From contig MLAK01000919.1 of NCBI GenBank assembly GCA_001839685.1, positions 8,713-47,340 of the forward strand: 38,628 bases of DNA, in the 5' to 3' direction. How positions within the stretch are numbered: the stretch's first letter is position 1; each line of letters starts with the position of its first letter. Made by a program: the position numbers and the translations under genes. Below the pieces are notes generated by a model, which was not told where the DNA came from, made no database searches, and saw only the letters and a list, made by a program, of their open reading frames with translations. Origin of the DNA: Tritrichomonas foetus (lineage: Eukaryota > Parabasalia > Tritrichomonadida > Tritrichomonadidae). Below are positions 10,260-20,054 of the stretch, one piece after another.

Positions 10260-11168
10260 ATGTTTGATGGAAATTTAAAGTTCGAAGGTGCTCCAATTAT
10301 CGAAAATATCGCCCTTCTTCTTGGATTCCTTTCGGTTGTTCTTTCTCTTGCCCAAGACGAAAGAATTTCAATTCCCATTCTCGACAAAATCCAGACCATG
10401 CTTTGCTGGCCAACAATTTTAGAAGGATTCTGCATGGCTTTCTGCCTGTGGGCCTTCAGACATATTGAGAGGCTTCTTGGTCGGAAATCCTTTGCGATTT
10501 ATCTACTTTACAACGTTTTAACATTCTTACCGACATTTTTATTAATTCTTCAAATCAGAGGCTTCAAAAGCCATTTTTCGTTTTTGTTCTTTATTCCCTT
10601 TTCGCTTTTTGTATTCATGCTTTGGAGGTTACCTGCTACACATTATTCAGGTCCACTGACAGACAAGTTTATTGTTTGTCTTGCTGTTTTTATCGTCGTT
10701 GTACTTCGCTTCCCTTTCTCGATCATGACGCTTCTTTCCGCCTCAATCGGTTATTATTGCTGGACATTCGATATATTCAAACTCCGTCGTATTTTGACAA
10801 ACCACGCGCCACTCTCGATTCAAATGCCCCCCTTCGCTTCAGAGAGCAACAGTCGCAGAAGCAGCGCTGGAAATGCCAGTAATGACGACCAAAATGAAAA
10901 TTCACCTTTAATTGACCGACGCATCAATTTCAATCAAAATTTTGATATTGAAAATAACGTCAATCCAAATATGAATCATATAAATTCGAGTTTGAATAGC
11001 TTTTCACCAACAAATACAAATGCAAATTCATTCCCAAGTAATGTGGACAATGAAAAGCTGACTCTAATTACATCAATGGGATTTTCTGAGGAATATGCGA
11101 TTCGAGCACTACATGAATGTGGAGGTGATGTCAATGAAGCCATTGATTATTTGCTTGGACAATCATGA
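10260..11168 (+). CDS. UBAC2/Dsc2-like rhomboid-type membrane protein with C-terminal UBA domain
   Basis: A 302-residue multi-pass membrane protein. The start is the ATG at 10260, preceded by TCAATTTCA, which resembles a trichomonad initiator placed close to the start codon. Hydrophobic segments lie at about 15-30, 45-66, 78-100, 104-122 and 135-170, separated by short basic loops. A polar Asn/Ser-rich linker (about 185-258) follows. Residues 259-300 form a UBA domain, seen in LITSMGFSEEYAIRALHEC and GGDVNEAIDYLLG, which binds ubiquitin. This arrangement (rhomboid-like membrane part lacking an evident Ser-His protease pair, then UBA) is that of UBAC2 and of Dsc2 in ER/Golgi ubiquitin-ligase complexes. 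The UBA call is strong; the subfamily is by architecture. Confidence 0.75.
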   Translation: MFDGNLKFEGAPIIENIALLLGFLSVVLSLAQDERISIPILDKIQTMLCWPTILEGFCMAFCLWAFRHIERLLGRKSFAIYLLYNVLTFLPTFLLILQIRGFKSHFSFLFFIPFSLFVFMLWRLPATHYSGPLTDKFIVCLAVFIVVVLRFPFSIMTLLSASIGYYCWTFDIFKLRRILTNHAPLSIQMPPFASESNSRRSSAGNASNDDQNENSPLIDRRINFNQNFDIENNVNPNMNHINSSLNSFSPTNTNANSFPSNVDNEKLTLITSMGFSEEYAIRALHECGGDVNEAIDYLLGQS

Positions 11169-11633
11169 AAATCAAATGGGCCTTCACAAAATTAGAATTC
11201 TAATCTTTTTCTTTTGTTTGTTTTATAAAATACAATTCTTTCTAATTACTTCTGTTTCTTGTTTTCATCTAAAACTGAGATTTTGTGGATTCTAATTATA
11301 ATTTTGTTATGATGAATGAACATAAAACATTTACCAAAATTGTTTCTTTGTTACTTCCAATTAGGAAATGCAGTTTTACATCAATTTACTAAATTCATTT
11401 GCTGAATTCATGTAGAAGATTTCATCAGTGTTTATGTGCTTTAACATATTGGATGGGATTTAAAATATGATATGTTGACCAATCAGCCATGAGTTTTTAA
11501 ATTGATTAGAAACAGTTAAAACTGCACCCAAAATGGACTTCATTACTACCACAAAAAAGAGCCAAAAAGATAGGTGTTCCGAAAAACTGCCCCGAGCCAT
11601 TGGACACACACTCAAATCAGTTGACCTGATGAG
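11169..11633. other. Spacer between UBAC2-like gene and GTTCGAAC region
   Basis: No supported gene. The overlapping opposite-strand open frames at 11460-11732 and 11533-11772 come from a GC-richer patch and match no family I know. Confidence 0.35.
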
Positions 11634-11740
11634 CATGTTCGAACATAGTCGTCTCATTGGTCTAAGTTCGAGCCCTTTCATTTTCCATGATTGGGCTCGA
11701 ACCGATCCTCTGGAAATCAGTGCTAAGAACATGTTCGAAC
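11634..11740. repeat. Cluster of TTCGAA-centred direct and inverted repeats
   Basis: CATGTTCGAAC occurs at 11634-11644 and again at 11730-11740; the first sits in the perfect palindrome ATGTTCGAACAT (11635-11646). Between them lies a 10-bp inverted repeat, GTTCGAGCCC (11666-11675) and GGGCTCGAAC (11693-11702), with a 17-base loop. Related sequence (GTTCGAACCGAT at 13958, GTTCGAACAT at 14030) recurs beyond the mariner. The function is unknown; it may be part of an old repeat or a binding-site cluster. Confidence 0.5.
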
Positions 11741-11883
11741 TAATGATTTCAACATCTTTCTCTCAAATATAGGGTTGAGGATCCAGTTCATCAAATAGAC
11801 TTTGGTTCATTTCTCATAATAATTTTCTATATCTTTAATATTACTTTTGAATTTTGAATCAAAAAATTAATCAATAATATATA

Positions 11884-11909
11884 GGGTGTCCGGTAATGTG
11901 ATGTCACTA
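11884..11909 (+). repeat. Mariner left terminal inverted repeat
   Basis: Twenty-six bases, identical to the reverse complement of 13131-13156 except for four central positions (TAAT here, AGGC in the partner). Flanked by TA. Confidence 0.95.
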
Positions 11910-11957
11910 AGTATAATAAAGTCATTTCTAATAAGTCATTTTTTATTGATAAGTATT

Positions 11958-12955
11958 TCAAAATATGNAGTCTCCATTGNCATCAATAACTTTTTTCAGT
12001 CTATTTTGCCATTCTGCAAAAACTGAAAACAAAGTTTCCGATGGAATTTCATTGAAAATTTGGACTATTGTTTGAATCAAATGGCTTGGTGATTCAAAAA
12101 CAATTCCTTTAACTTTTTCTTTAATAGTTCCAAATAAAAAAAAGTCGCTAGGCGCCAAATCAGGTGAATATGCCGGATGTGGAACTGATTCTAGTGAGTT
12201 TTCATTTATATATTTTTTGACAATTTTTGCCACATGAGGCTTTGCATTGTCATAATGAACAAATAATTTTTTATAATTATTCGAGTTTTTAAACTCAACA
12301 ATTTTTGACATAATGGCTGTAATATAATATGCAGCATTAAACTTTTCATTTGGCGGCAAAACATCAATATGAATTATCCCATGAGGGTTCCAAAATACAG
12401 TCACCATAAATTTAGTGATCTGAAACCCTGGATTTTGAATAGTTGGGATTACTGAGTTTTCAGGAATCCNTCAGTCTTGGAATAAAACCAAGACTCATCT
12501 CCTGTTATTAAAAAGGTGAAATTAGTTTTTTGTTCTGCATTCAAAATTTTAAGAAGTTTTTTTGCCAATAAAACTCTATTGGCCTTTTGATTTTCTGTTA
12601 GAATATGTGGCACCCATCGAAGATGCACATGTTTATACATTAATTTTGATGTTAAACGATCATAAATTGTCGATTTTGGTTCACCTAAAACATTAGCAAT
12701 ATATCGACACGATGAATGTGGAAATTCGGTTAAAACATCTAAAATTTTCCAGTCAAGAATATCATAACTTTGGCACTTTTTCTCTTTTTTCACAGGCTGT
12801 GTGTTTTGACTTCTGTTCAGTTCTGCCATGACTCGGTAGATTTGTCTTTGAGACAAACATTTTTCTTTCAAGACACTCTTCATTTCTTCATATATTTCTT
12901 TGCCCCTTTTTCCTTCAAGCTGCAGAAAAGTTATGATTGAATGTTGATCAATCAT
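11958..12955 (-). pseudogene. Mariner transposase, frame-broken at an ambiguous base
   Basis: The transposase cuts and rejoins the element at its TIRs. The ATG is at 12955. Residues 1-50 form a helix-turn-helix (beginning MIDQHSIITFLQLEGK). The first catalytic Asp lies in TGDESWF, the second in HYDNAKPH and the third in SPDLAPSDFFLFG; 34 residues separate the second and third, which defines the DD34D mariner class. The first frame stops at 12449. The rest, including the last two Asp residues, lies in another frame that is open from just after the ambiguous base at 12470 through an ATG at 12407 to the TGA at 11958. One missing base at 12470 explains the break, so the gene may be intact in the real genome. 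Further ambiguous bases fall near the C-terminus. Confidence 0.9.
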
Positions 12956-13130
12956 TTTTTAATAAACGTGCATCGTGTACGTTTATAAATTATTCTTTTT
13001 TTTTATGAAAAAGATTCTTTATCTCTATTTTCAGTCAAGAGAAAAAAAAATTGTTTTCAAAATTTTTATGTTAACATTGCATAGTTTATTATTTATAAAT
13101 ATAATGTATTGATTTCACTTCTAATGTGGG

Positions 13131-13156
13131 TAGTGACATCACGCCTCCGGACACCC
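13131..13156 (-). repeat. Mariner right terminal inverted repeat
   Basis: Partner of 11884-11909; 22 of 26 positions match. Flanked by TA at 13157-13158. Confidence 0.95.
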
Positions 13157-13158
13157 TA

Positions 13159-14461
13159 TATATTAATTTAGGTTAGTGAAAGATCTGAATAAAGCTAGGC
13201 TTCTTTATATATTTAAGAGATCTTTAACTTAATTATGCACGATGTTAAACAGCTATGATTGAATAGATCAAACCTTTGTCTCTTTTCTAATTGTCCCTTC
13301 ATCAGATATTATTTTATATAAAACTGGCTCTATTCAGAGATTGTGTAACGGTGCATCAACATTTTGTTTAACTTAATTGTAATCACAATAATGACTTCAA
13401 TTTTATGTCTTTGATTACGTATTTTTAACACTATAAGAAGGGTATTAATATTTAAATAAATAATTTTATTACATAATATTCATTAAACAAAGTAGTGAAA
13501 GAAAATTTAGCAATTAAATGAAGATTAGGGCCTTCATCAATATTAATTATAAACATTCAACTAATATACATTCAACAGATAATTGCTATTCAACAGATAA
13601 TTTGCTAAAAGTATTTTTACTATGACAGTTGCTCGCAGAATTATATTTTCTTGAGTTCGAAAACAAAAATGATAGATACTTCTTTGTTATTATGTTGGTA
13701 AACTATCATTTTAACACAAAAGAATTTTAATTGTTGTTAAAGAAATCAATCATACTAAAATTTTTCTAATCTCTAAAAAATCATTTAATTCAAGCATTTT
13801 CTCAATGATAGTGCAAATGGAAATTTACACATTGTATCATTGATATCTGATATGCCGTTTCAAGTGTTGTTTCATGTATAATGTAGATTTTCATGTATAG
13901 AAAATCACATGTTAGAACAGGTTTTTACTGATTTTTGACAAAGGGTCATCGATTACAGTTCGAACCGATTTTTCTTCATATTGGTTCTGTTCATCTATCA
14001 TTGAGCCCTATGGTAATTTCAAACAGGGTGTTCGAACATTTCGGAATCCCTAAAAAAAGAAAAATAAATAAATAAAAATAAGGCAGGACAAGGACACTCA
14101 CATCCAATTTGATGAGAAAATTATTCATAAAACATGAGAAATAACACAAAATATGAGCAATAACATAAAATACGAGAAATAGCACAAAATAGCATTAAAT
14201 AAGAAGTGTACAACACAAAAATTTATGCATTTGAATGAAATTTCGTTTCTCGAAAATTCCTAGACAGATTTCCCCGAAATATGGTTTATTTTATTATACT
14301 ACTGCTATATAAGAATCTATCAAAATTTGGGAACGATCTGTCGGTGAAAGCTTGGCTGCACACTTCTATCAAATGTGACAATGGTAAAAAAAAAGAAAAG
14401 AAGAATTCTTAAATTTATTATGAAATGAGATGAGAGAAAGTGATTTTACTAGTATAATTTT
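13159..14461. other. Spacer between mariner and Rab gene
   Basis: AT-rich, with no supported gene. It holds GTTCGAACCGAT at 13958-13969 and GTTCGAACAT at 14030-14039, related to the cluster at 11634-11740. The minus-strand frame at 13991-14185 is a Phe/Leu-rich artefact of AT-rich DNA. Confidence 0.4.
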
Positions 14462-15070
14462 TTAACAGCATTCTTTCTTTTTGTTGTTTTTCTCTTCAAC
14501 GTTTCTTTCAGTGATATCAACGACTGTGTCTTTCTTCGCCATGTGCGTGTCCTTCTTTCCCTCCGACGCGATGTCGCCTGCGATTGTCTGGAACAATTCC
14601 GAGATATTCGATCCAGTTTTTGCAGAAACTTCGAAGTATTTGGAGTTCAGCTCATCCGCGTACTGGAGGCCCTCCTCGGTTGTCACGCAATCGCCATCTT
14701 CGCTTGAATCACGCAAATCTGTTTTATTGCCGACAATGTAGATATTTTGTGAGTCGAGCGTCGATGAATTAAGAAGGAGGTCCCTCCAAGCTGACAAATT
14801 TTGGAAGGACGTTGGATCTATCACCGAAAATACCATAATTGCTGCTTCTGAATTACGAGCGTAGATTGGAGCGAGAGATTGGTAAACTTCTTGTCCAGCG
14901 GTATCCCAGAGGCATAATTCGACCTTTGAGGAATTAACAGAAATTGTGATATTTGATTGTTCGGGGCCAACTGTTGGCTCGTAGTTTCCATAGTCTTGAT
15001 TGAGAATTGACTTAATAATTGATGTTTTTCCGACTGCTTGGTCACCAACAAAAACGACTTTCGCACACAT
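14462..15070 (-). CDS. Rab-family small GTPase
   Basis: A 202-residue GTP-binding switch protein of membrane traffic. The P-loop is GDQAVGKTS (9-17) and the switch-I Thr is T33 in EPTVGPEQ. WDTAGQE (55-61) carries the catalytic Gln. NKTD (115-118) and SAK (149-151) give guanine specificity. The polar tail ends KKKECC, a Rab-type double-Cys geranylgeranylation site for membrane attachment. Length and order of motifs are those of a complete Rab. The switch-I region has Pro-Glu-Gln after TVG instead of the usual Val-Glu/Asp-Phe, so the effector-binding surface may be unusual. The subfamily (Rab5/22-like or Rab6-like) cannot be fixed by eye. The start is the only upstream ATG, just after an initiator-like TCATTTCG. 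Confidence 0.93.
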   Translation of the reverse strand: MCAKVVFVGDQAVGKTSIIKSILNQDYGNYEPTVGPEQSNITISVNSSKVELCLWDTAGQEVYQSLAPIYARNSEAAIMVFSVIDPTSFQNLSAWRDLLLNSSTLDSQNIYIVGNKTDLRDSSEDGDCVTTEEGLQYADELNSKYFEVSAKTGSNISELFQTIAGDIASEGKKDTHMAKKDTVVDITERNVEEKNNKKKECC

Positions 15071-15076
15071 TTTTGT

Positions 15077-15084
15077 CGAAATGA
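15077..15084 (-). promoter_or_regulatory. Initiator-like element of the Rab gene
   Basis: TCATTTCG on the minus strand ends 6 bases before the ATG. Trichomonad genes use an initiator of the form TCA-pyrimidine-T/A-pyrimidine at the transcription start, a few to about 20 bases before the start codon. Match and position fit; use is not shown. Confidence 0.35.
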
Positions 15085-15144
15085 AATTTCCAGGAAATTT
15101 TGGAGAAAATTCCGAGAAAATTCAATTTTGAAAGAAAAATTCAT

Positions 15145-16683
15145 GATGATTATTTTCTGAGACTTAGCCTTACTTTTTGAATGAATATTTGGTTTAAAGA
15201 TTCAATTTATGACCGAGAATTTGGCATTTATTAGAAATTTTGATTCAGCTTGATCCTTGCCCATTTGCGAAAAAAGTAATAATCAAATATTGAAATTCGC
15301 TAGAATTGATGTGTTAGTAAACTGTCATCATAGATTCCAAAAATGCAAATCATCAGATTTCGAATTGAGATCATTTCAAGGCAATAAGATATGAAAGGAC
15401 TTTTTTAAAAATATTTTAAAAGATGAGTTAACCAAGCTATCCATTCAAAAAACAAAACAAAAAAGAATAAATTCACTTCAGGTGATAGTCCTAACTTTAA
15501 TATAGTTAAAGTGGAATAATAAATTTTTCACAGTATCTTTACATAATTTTTGAGTTTTCATCAGATATATCTATGAATTTTGTTATGATTTTTGATATAT
15601 TTATCTTCCTACAGTTTTTTTCAGCATTTAATTATGTTTTAATAAATAATTGTAAAATAATTTTACTGTTTTTATCTATTTATTTCGAGATATTATATCA
15701 TATTCATAACAATATATTCTGAGATATTTAATCGAATTCTTTCAAAAACATTCAAAATTTTGAATGTCCAATGACAATATATGAAACTCCTCAATCGTCT
15801 TGTTTTGCTTAGATTATGCAAAATTTAATTTTTAATATTTGAGATAAATACTATCAAAGATTTTTTCGCAAAAATTTTATATATATTTTTAGAAAATTGT
15901 CTTTCTTACTTGTTCACATTTGAATGACGTAAAATATATTGTATGATACGATAAAAAATTATTTCTTGATGAACATAGATTGGACATCAAATCTCAGATA
16001 AATATATATTGCCAAAGCCCGATCAAAGATCGAATTAATAGATGGACATAGGCTATCCTTCCATCTCTTGACAACAATATTCGTTCATTCTGCAGAAAAT
16101 GTGTTATTTAACATTTCATTTTATGAAATTTTAAAAAAGGTATGTTTACTTTCATATTGATGATTGAATACAATATCTCATAGTATCAATGAACAGAAAA
16201 ATGATTTGGAAATCTTTTTTATGTTGAACTGCACCTCATTGAGAGAAGGGTTTCAATGATATCATTCAAAAATCAAAAATTGAATTAGGATAAAATCATG
16301 AATTGAATAGGGATAAAATTCGACAAGATAATTTATTATGCTTTTAAAAAGAAACCGCATGTTATTCACCAAAATATGGTGAATCATTCAATGATCAATA
16401 CAATCTTTTTCTGTGAAATATAAATACAGGTTTTTATATAATCACTTTTTGAATGATAAGTACATACAAATTATCTATTTTCTATCTCACAGTATCTTGA
16501 TGGTTTCCAGAATAAAGTTTATTATTGTTACGGTATTCTTATGTAATACACGTATTTATGCAAATATTAAAATATGTTGAGTTTCATACGTTCTTGCCCA
16601 ATGAAGATTCAAGTCTAATAGATAATTAAGATATTTGGCATTGGTAAATGAACTAAACGATTAGAAAGTTGATGGAGATATGA
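15145..16683. other. Long AT-rich spacer
   Basis: About 1.5 kb without a supported gene. A small inverted repeat, AGATGGA (16040-16046) and TCCATCT (16060-16066), can form a 7-bp stem around TAGGCTA-containing sequence. Nothing else stands out. Confidence 0.4.
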
Positions 16684-16833
16684 ATGAGTGGAGGTGAAGG
16701 AAGGGGAAAAAAAATCGTTCGAAATTTCCGATTTGAGAAATTCATGAAAAAAATATTTTCTCTTGACAATCAAATAATGAATTATCCATTAAATCTGAAC
16801 TCTTTTCAAGCTATTCTTTATGTGATTCAATGA
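16684..16833 (+). CDS. Possible small ORF, 49 residues
   Basis: An ATG at 16684 opens 49 codons that begin with a Gly- and Lys-rich stretch (MSGGEGRGKKIVRNFRFEKF), a composition unlike random translation of the AT-rich surroundings. No family was recognised and no second exon or continuation was found. It could be a real short gene, the 5' fragment of a decayed gene, or chance. Confidence 0.15.
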   Translation: MSGGEGRGKKIVRNFRFEKFMKKIFSLDNQIMNYPLNLNSFQAILYVIQ

Positions 16834-17203
16834 CTTGCTGTGATGACTGATGACTTTTTAATTTATGATTTAAAGAATTATCAGTGTTATTACTGGTGTA
16901 TATGATGCTATTGATGAAGTAGTCTATACGCCACTCACCAAAAACATGATTTTATAAGTTTTTACTTCTCAAATCCCAATATATGTCAAGTAATAATATT
17001 GAATATAAAGAAAATTGAAAAGATTTTTGAATACATCATTGAAAAAATAATATAAATATTTCAAAATAATCAAGGTTAATCCAAGACAATAACTGGAATA
17101 TCACTTTAAATCAATGTTATTAGAGAAATATTATTCAACATTTGTCTTTATATATTATATTTGCAGCTAAGAAAATCACTATATAACAAATTAACTTGCA
17201 TCT

Positions 17204-17422
17204 ATGGATATATTTTTTTATGATTCGAAAAAATCATTATTCTTTGAAGAAATAAAACTGATTATATTAGGAGATATATGCATAAATCCTAATTTATTGA
17301 AAGTAAAAATTTTATTCAAAGATAATCCATATTTAATGATAAATTCTTTCCCTACAACTTTTTCATTAATGTTTAACAATATCCCTCACAAAAAGTCATG
17401 GAACATCTCTTTTAAACCTTAA
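17204..17422 (+). CDS. Possible small ORF just upstream of the kinase gene
   Basis: Seventy-two codons from the ATG at 17204 to a TAA, ending 41 bp before the kinase ATG. The middle (GDICINPNLLKVKILFKDN) has an alternating beta-strand pattern faintly like a PTEN-type C2 domain, but this is too weak to name. It could be a short gene, the end of a lost gene, or an upstream ORF in the kinase leader. Confidence 0.2.
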   Translation: MDIFFYDSKKSLFFEEIKLIILGDICINPNLLKVKILFKDNPYLMINSFPTTFSLMFNNIPHKKSWNISFKP

Positions 17423-17463
17423 TTGAAAATTTCTGAATGATTCGATCAAGATTTTCCCAAAAA

Positions 17464-18780
17464 ATGTCACTCAAAAGTGGATCTCTCCAATACCAAAAGA
17501 GCAAAAAGCCATGGAAAAAAGTATTCTGCGTTGTCGATGGATTTTCTCTCATTGTCAAAAAAAGCGAAGATTCAGACAAAGAGATCGAAAATATAGATTT
17601 GACTCTCGCTTCGTCGATCGACTTTGACGATGATTGTAAGAAACCGAATTCATTCATAATCGAAAGCGATACCATCTACACTTTTTCAGCCGATTCTGAA
17701 GAAGATCGAATCGAATGGGTAGAAATTTTACAAACTGCGATGAAAGGAACTGAAAGCGAATCAATCTCGATCAGCGACTTCGACATACTGAAGGTCCTAG
17801 GCAAAGGGACCTACGGAAAAGTTCAACTTGTTCGATATAAAAAAACCGGTCAAATTTATGCAATGAAATCACTATCAAAGGCCAATATTGCAGCAAACGA
17901 CCTTATCGACAAAACATTTATCGAACGAAATATACTCCTTGCTGTTCAAAACAGGTTCGTCGTATCTGCCCATTTTGCGTTTCAAACCGAATCGAAGCTT
18001 GTTTTGGTCACTGACTACATTCCAGGCGGGGAACTTCACTCCCGCATTCGGGCTGAGCACCATTTCAAAGTTCCGAGGGTGAGAATGTATTCTGCACAAT
18101 TGATCGAAGCGGTTGGATATCTCCACGAATGCGGCGTATTGCATCGTGATATCAAACCCGAAAATGTGCTAATTGATATCGACGGATCACTCAAATTAAC
18201 TGATTTCGGAGTTGTGAAAATTGGAATTGATGAAAAAGATTCATCCACTACTACGTTTTGTGGAACACCCGAATACATGTCGCCAGAAATGATTATCGGC
18301 GAGCCGTACTCACGCTCGGTTGATTGGTGGTCAGTAGGAGTGATTATTTATGAAATGGCTTTTGGTATGACACCTTTCTTTAATGATAATGTAAATCTAA
18401 CGTATAAAGCAATCATTCAAGAAAATCCCGTTTATCCTGAAGGCGAAGACCTCGAAATGTATGAAGATGTGGACGATACACTAATTGACCTTATTTCACG
18501 TCTTCTCACAAAAGATCCAAATAATAGACTTGGAACAAGTGAAGAAGATTATCTTGAAATTGAAGCTCATCCATTTTTTGATGGATTCGATTTTGAAGCC
18601 TTGAGGAATGGTGAACTCGAAAACGAGTGGAAACCACAAATCCAAGATGCCACAGATGTCTCTCAGTTTGCTGTAGATTTTACAAATGAAACACCAAGAT
18701 TCACTTTTGAAAATCCAGAAATGGTCAATCCATCACTTCAAGATCAATTTGCAGGATTTACTTGGAGAAATGATTTCTAA
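17464..18780 (+). CDS. AGC-family Ser/Thr kinase with N-terminal PH domain (Akt/PKB-like)
   Basis: A 438-residue kinase with the Akt layout. The PH domain (about 2-95, with WKKVFCVVDG and the closing Trp in DRIEWVEIL) should bind phosphoinositides at the plasma membrane. The kinase domain spans about 106-373: Gly-loop GKGTYGKV (113-120), catalytic Lys K135, helix-C Glu E154, HRDIKPEN (227-234), DFG (247-249), and activation loop TTTFCGTPEY with T264 at the PDK1 site position. APE is SPE here. The C-tail keeps a turn motif (T410 in NETPRF) and a hydrophobic motif FAGFTW (429-434) with T433 as the TORC2-type site. I chose the ATG at 17464; one nine codons upstream (17437) is in frame but gives no domain sequence. 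All catalytic residues are present, so it should be active. Confidence 0.93.
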   Translation: MSLKSGSLQYQKSKKPWKKVFCVVDGFSLIVKKSEDSDKEIENIDLTLASSIDFDDDCKKPNSFIIESDTIYTFSADSEEDRIEWVEILQTAMKGTESESISISDFDILKVLGKGTYGKVQLVRYKKTGQIYAMKSLSKANIAANDLIDKTFIERNILLAVQNRFVVSAHFAFQTESKLVLVTDYIPGGELHSRIRAEHHFKVPRVRMYSAQLIEAVGYLHECGVLHRDIKPENVLIDIDGSLKLTDFGVVKIGIDEKDSSTTTFCGTPEYMSPEMIIGEPYSRSVDWWSVGVIIYEMAFGMTPFFNDNVNLTYKAIIQENPVYPEGEDLEMYEDVDDTLIDLISRLLTKDPNNRLGTSEEDYLEIEAHPFFDGFDFEALRNGELENEWKPQIQDATDVSQFAVDFTNETPRFTFENPEMVNPSLQDQFAGFTWRNDF

Positions 18781-18991
18781 TATTTTTTTTTTTTTTTAAT
18801 TCTTTTTTTTGATTCACACTTTTTTTTATAATTCTTATGATTAAAAAAACTTTTCAGTCATTTTCTTTTACACTTTTGTTCTTTCTGATTTGATGAAATA
18901 TCTTTGTTTGCAGAATTCCTCAATAAGAGAAACATTTCTGATAAATAGGTAAAAATTAATTTATGGCAAAAATGTGAATGTAAAATTTAAA

Positions 18992-19286
18992 ATGCACAAC
19001 CTTTTTCGAATGAATTATATCATTGAGAATGAACTTAAGATAATCTTCTTGAAAAATCATTATCAAATTATCCATGCATTGCCAATTAACACTGGCGATT
19101 CAATTATGAATTGGAGAGAATTACGTCTCGTCCATAAGAAAGAAGAAAAAAGGACATATAATAAATTCAATTCATTATTCTAAAAAAAAATCTTATGAGC
19201 ATGCTGGTGTCCCAAGAAAGAAAAATTTTGTGTTTGGCGGCACCAGAGTCTCCAGTGTAATGATTGATAAATTGAGGCATCTTTGA
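18992..19286 (+). pseudogene. Possible small gene broken at an A9 run
   Basis: An ATG at 18992 opens 63 codons to a TAA at 19181. Right after the A9 run (19182-19190) another frame is open for 31 codons to a TGA at 19284, with a protein-like product (SYEHAGVPRKKNFVFGGTRV). Both pieces have mixed composition with Trp, Arg and Gly. A one-base change in the A run could join them into a product of about 98 residues. No family was recognised. The signal is weak but better than its AT-rich neighbours. Confidence 0.25.
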
Positions 19287-20054
19287 ATCTCATTGAAATT
19301 TTATTAGAAAAAGTTCACCAACACAGAAACATTCTTAAGAAAAATTAATTTTTTCAAAGAAAATAAATTTATCCATCATTATACGGGAAACTCTGAATGG
19401 AACTTTATATATGGTTTTTTTACGGAATCAAAAATATTGAAAAGAATTTAATCGTTATATTTGACGATTAACTCTAACGAAAAATCGATCAATCATATGT
19501 AAATTTAATTATAAATTGTATGAATTCAAAATTTTGTATGCATATGCAAAATTTTATTCTTTTCTGATCATTCAAAACAAAAAGAAATGCGCAAGTATCT
19601 GGTGGCCAGTTACCGAAATTGATAGCCAGCATTTTAGGAATGCAAAATTCAGCGCGAATTTCTTGATAACTTGCATTTGATTATTATTTTATTAGTGCAT
19701 TGAAAAAATAAACTCTTTACATTTTTCAATGATCTCTCATTGCCTTTTGAGAGCAAACAATTTTGTATATTTCAATATTTACAGTTCACAAAATGTTTCT
19801 GATAGATTCAATTGCCATCTTATATCGTTATTATACCATTTCATTATTACATCTGATACGTGGCAGTAATTAATTTTTATGATGTAAAAAAGCGCACCTA
19901 TATTAAATCACTTTTACTAGCTAATTGAAATTTCTATAGTGTTTACTTGAAATATTCCAATGAATTAATTTATAAGTTTTCAAATAATTCACACAATCAC
20001 TCACAATTACTATTGAAGGAACATAAAATCACAAATTTATTCGAACAATTCGCA
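19287..20054. other. AT-rich spacer with an uncertain open stretch
   Basis: A plus-strand frame without an ATG is open from about 19467 to a TGA near 19682 and includes KKKCASIWWPVTEIDSQHF. It may be a fragment of a lost gene. Nothing else is supported. Confidence 0.3.

Larger units (their letters stand above)
11884..13156 (-). mobile_element. Mariner-family transposon, 1,273 bp
   Basis: The ends are 26-base inverted repeats at 11884-11909 and 13131-13156. Each reads inward GGGTGTCCGG, four variable bases, then GTGATGTCACTA. TA dinucleotides flank both ends (11882-11883, 13157-13158), as expected from Tc1/mariner target-site duplication. The single internal gene on the minus strand has the DD34D catalytic pattern. 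Size, TIRs and gene are those of a full-length mariner, a family abundant in trichomonads. The body carries ambiguous bases at 11968, 11980 and 12470, which suggests collapsed reads from several copies. Confidence 0.95.

Noticed and set aside
11666..11702. B-box-like GGTTCGAGCCC suggesting a tRNA or tRNA-derived SINE
   Set aside because: Neither strand gives a matching A-box, acceptor stem or full T-stem at the right distance; the words are better described as an inverted repeat.
13991..14185. Small hydrophobic ORF on the minus strand
   Set aside because: Phe/Leu/Ile-rich translation of AT-rich spacer, no start context and no family.
15145..16683. Hairpin AGATGGA/TCCATCT as an RNA gene
   Set aside because: The stem is only 7 bp and no Pol III boxes or conserved RNA pattern surround it.
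17204..17422. PTEN-type C2 domain fragment
   Set aside because: The resemblance is limited to one beta-strand pattern; no phosphatase signature was found upstream.
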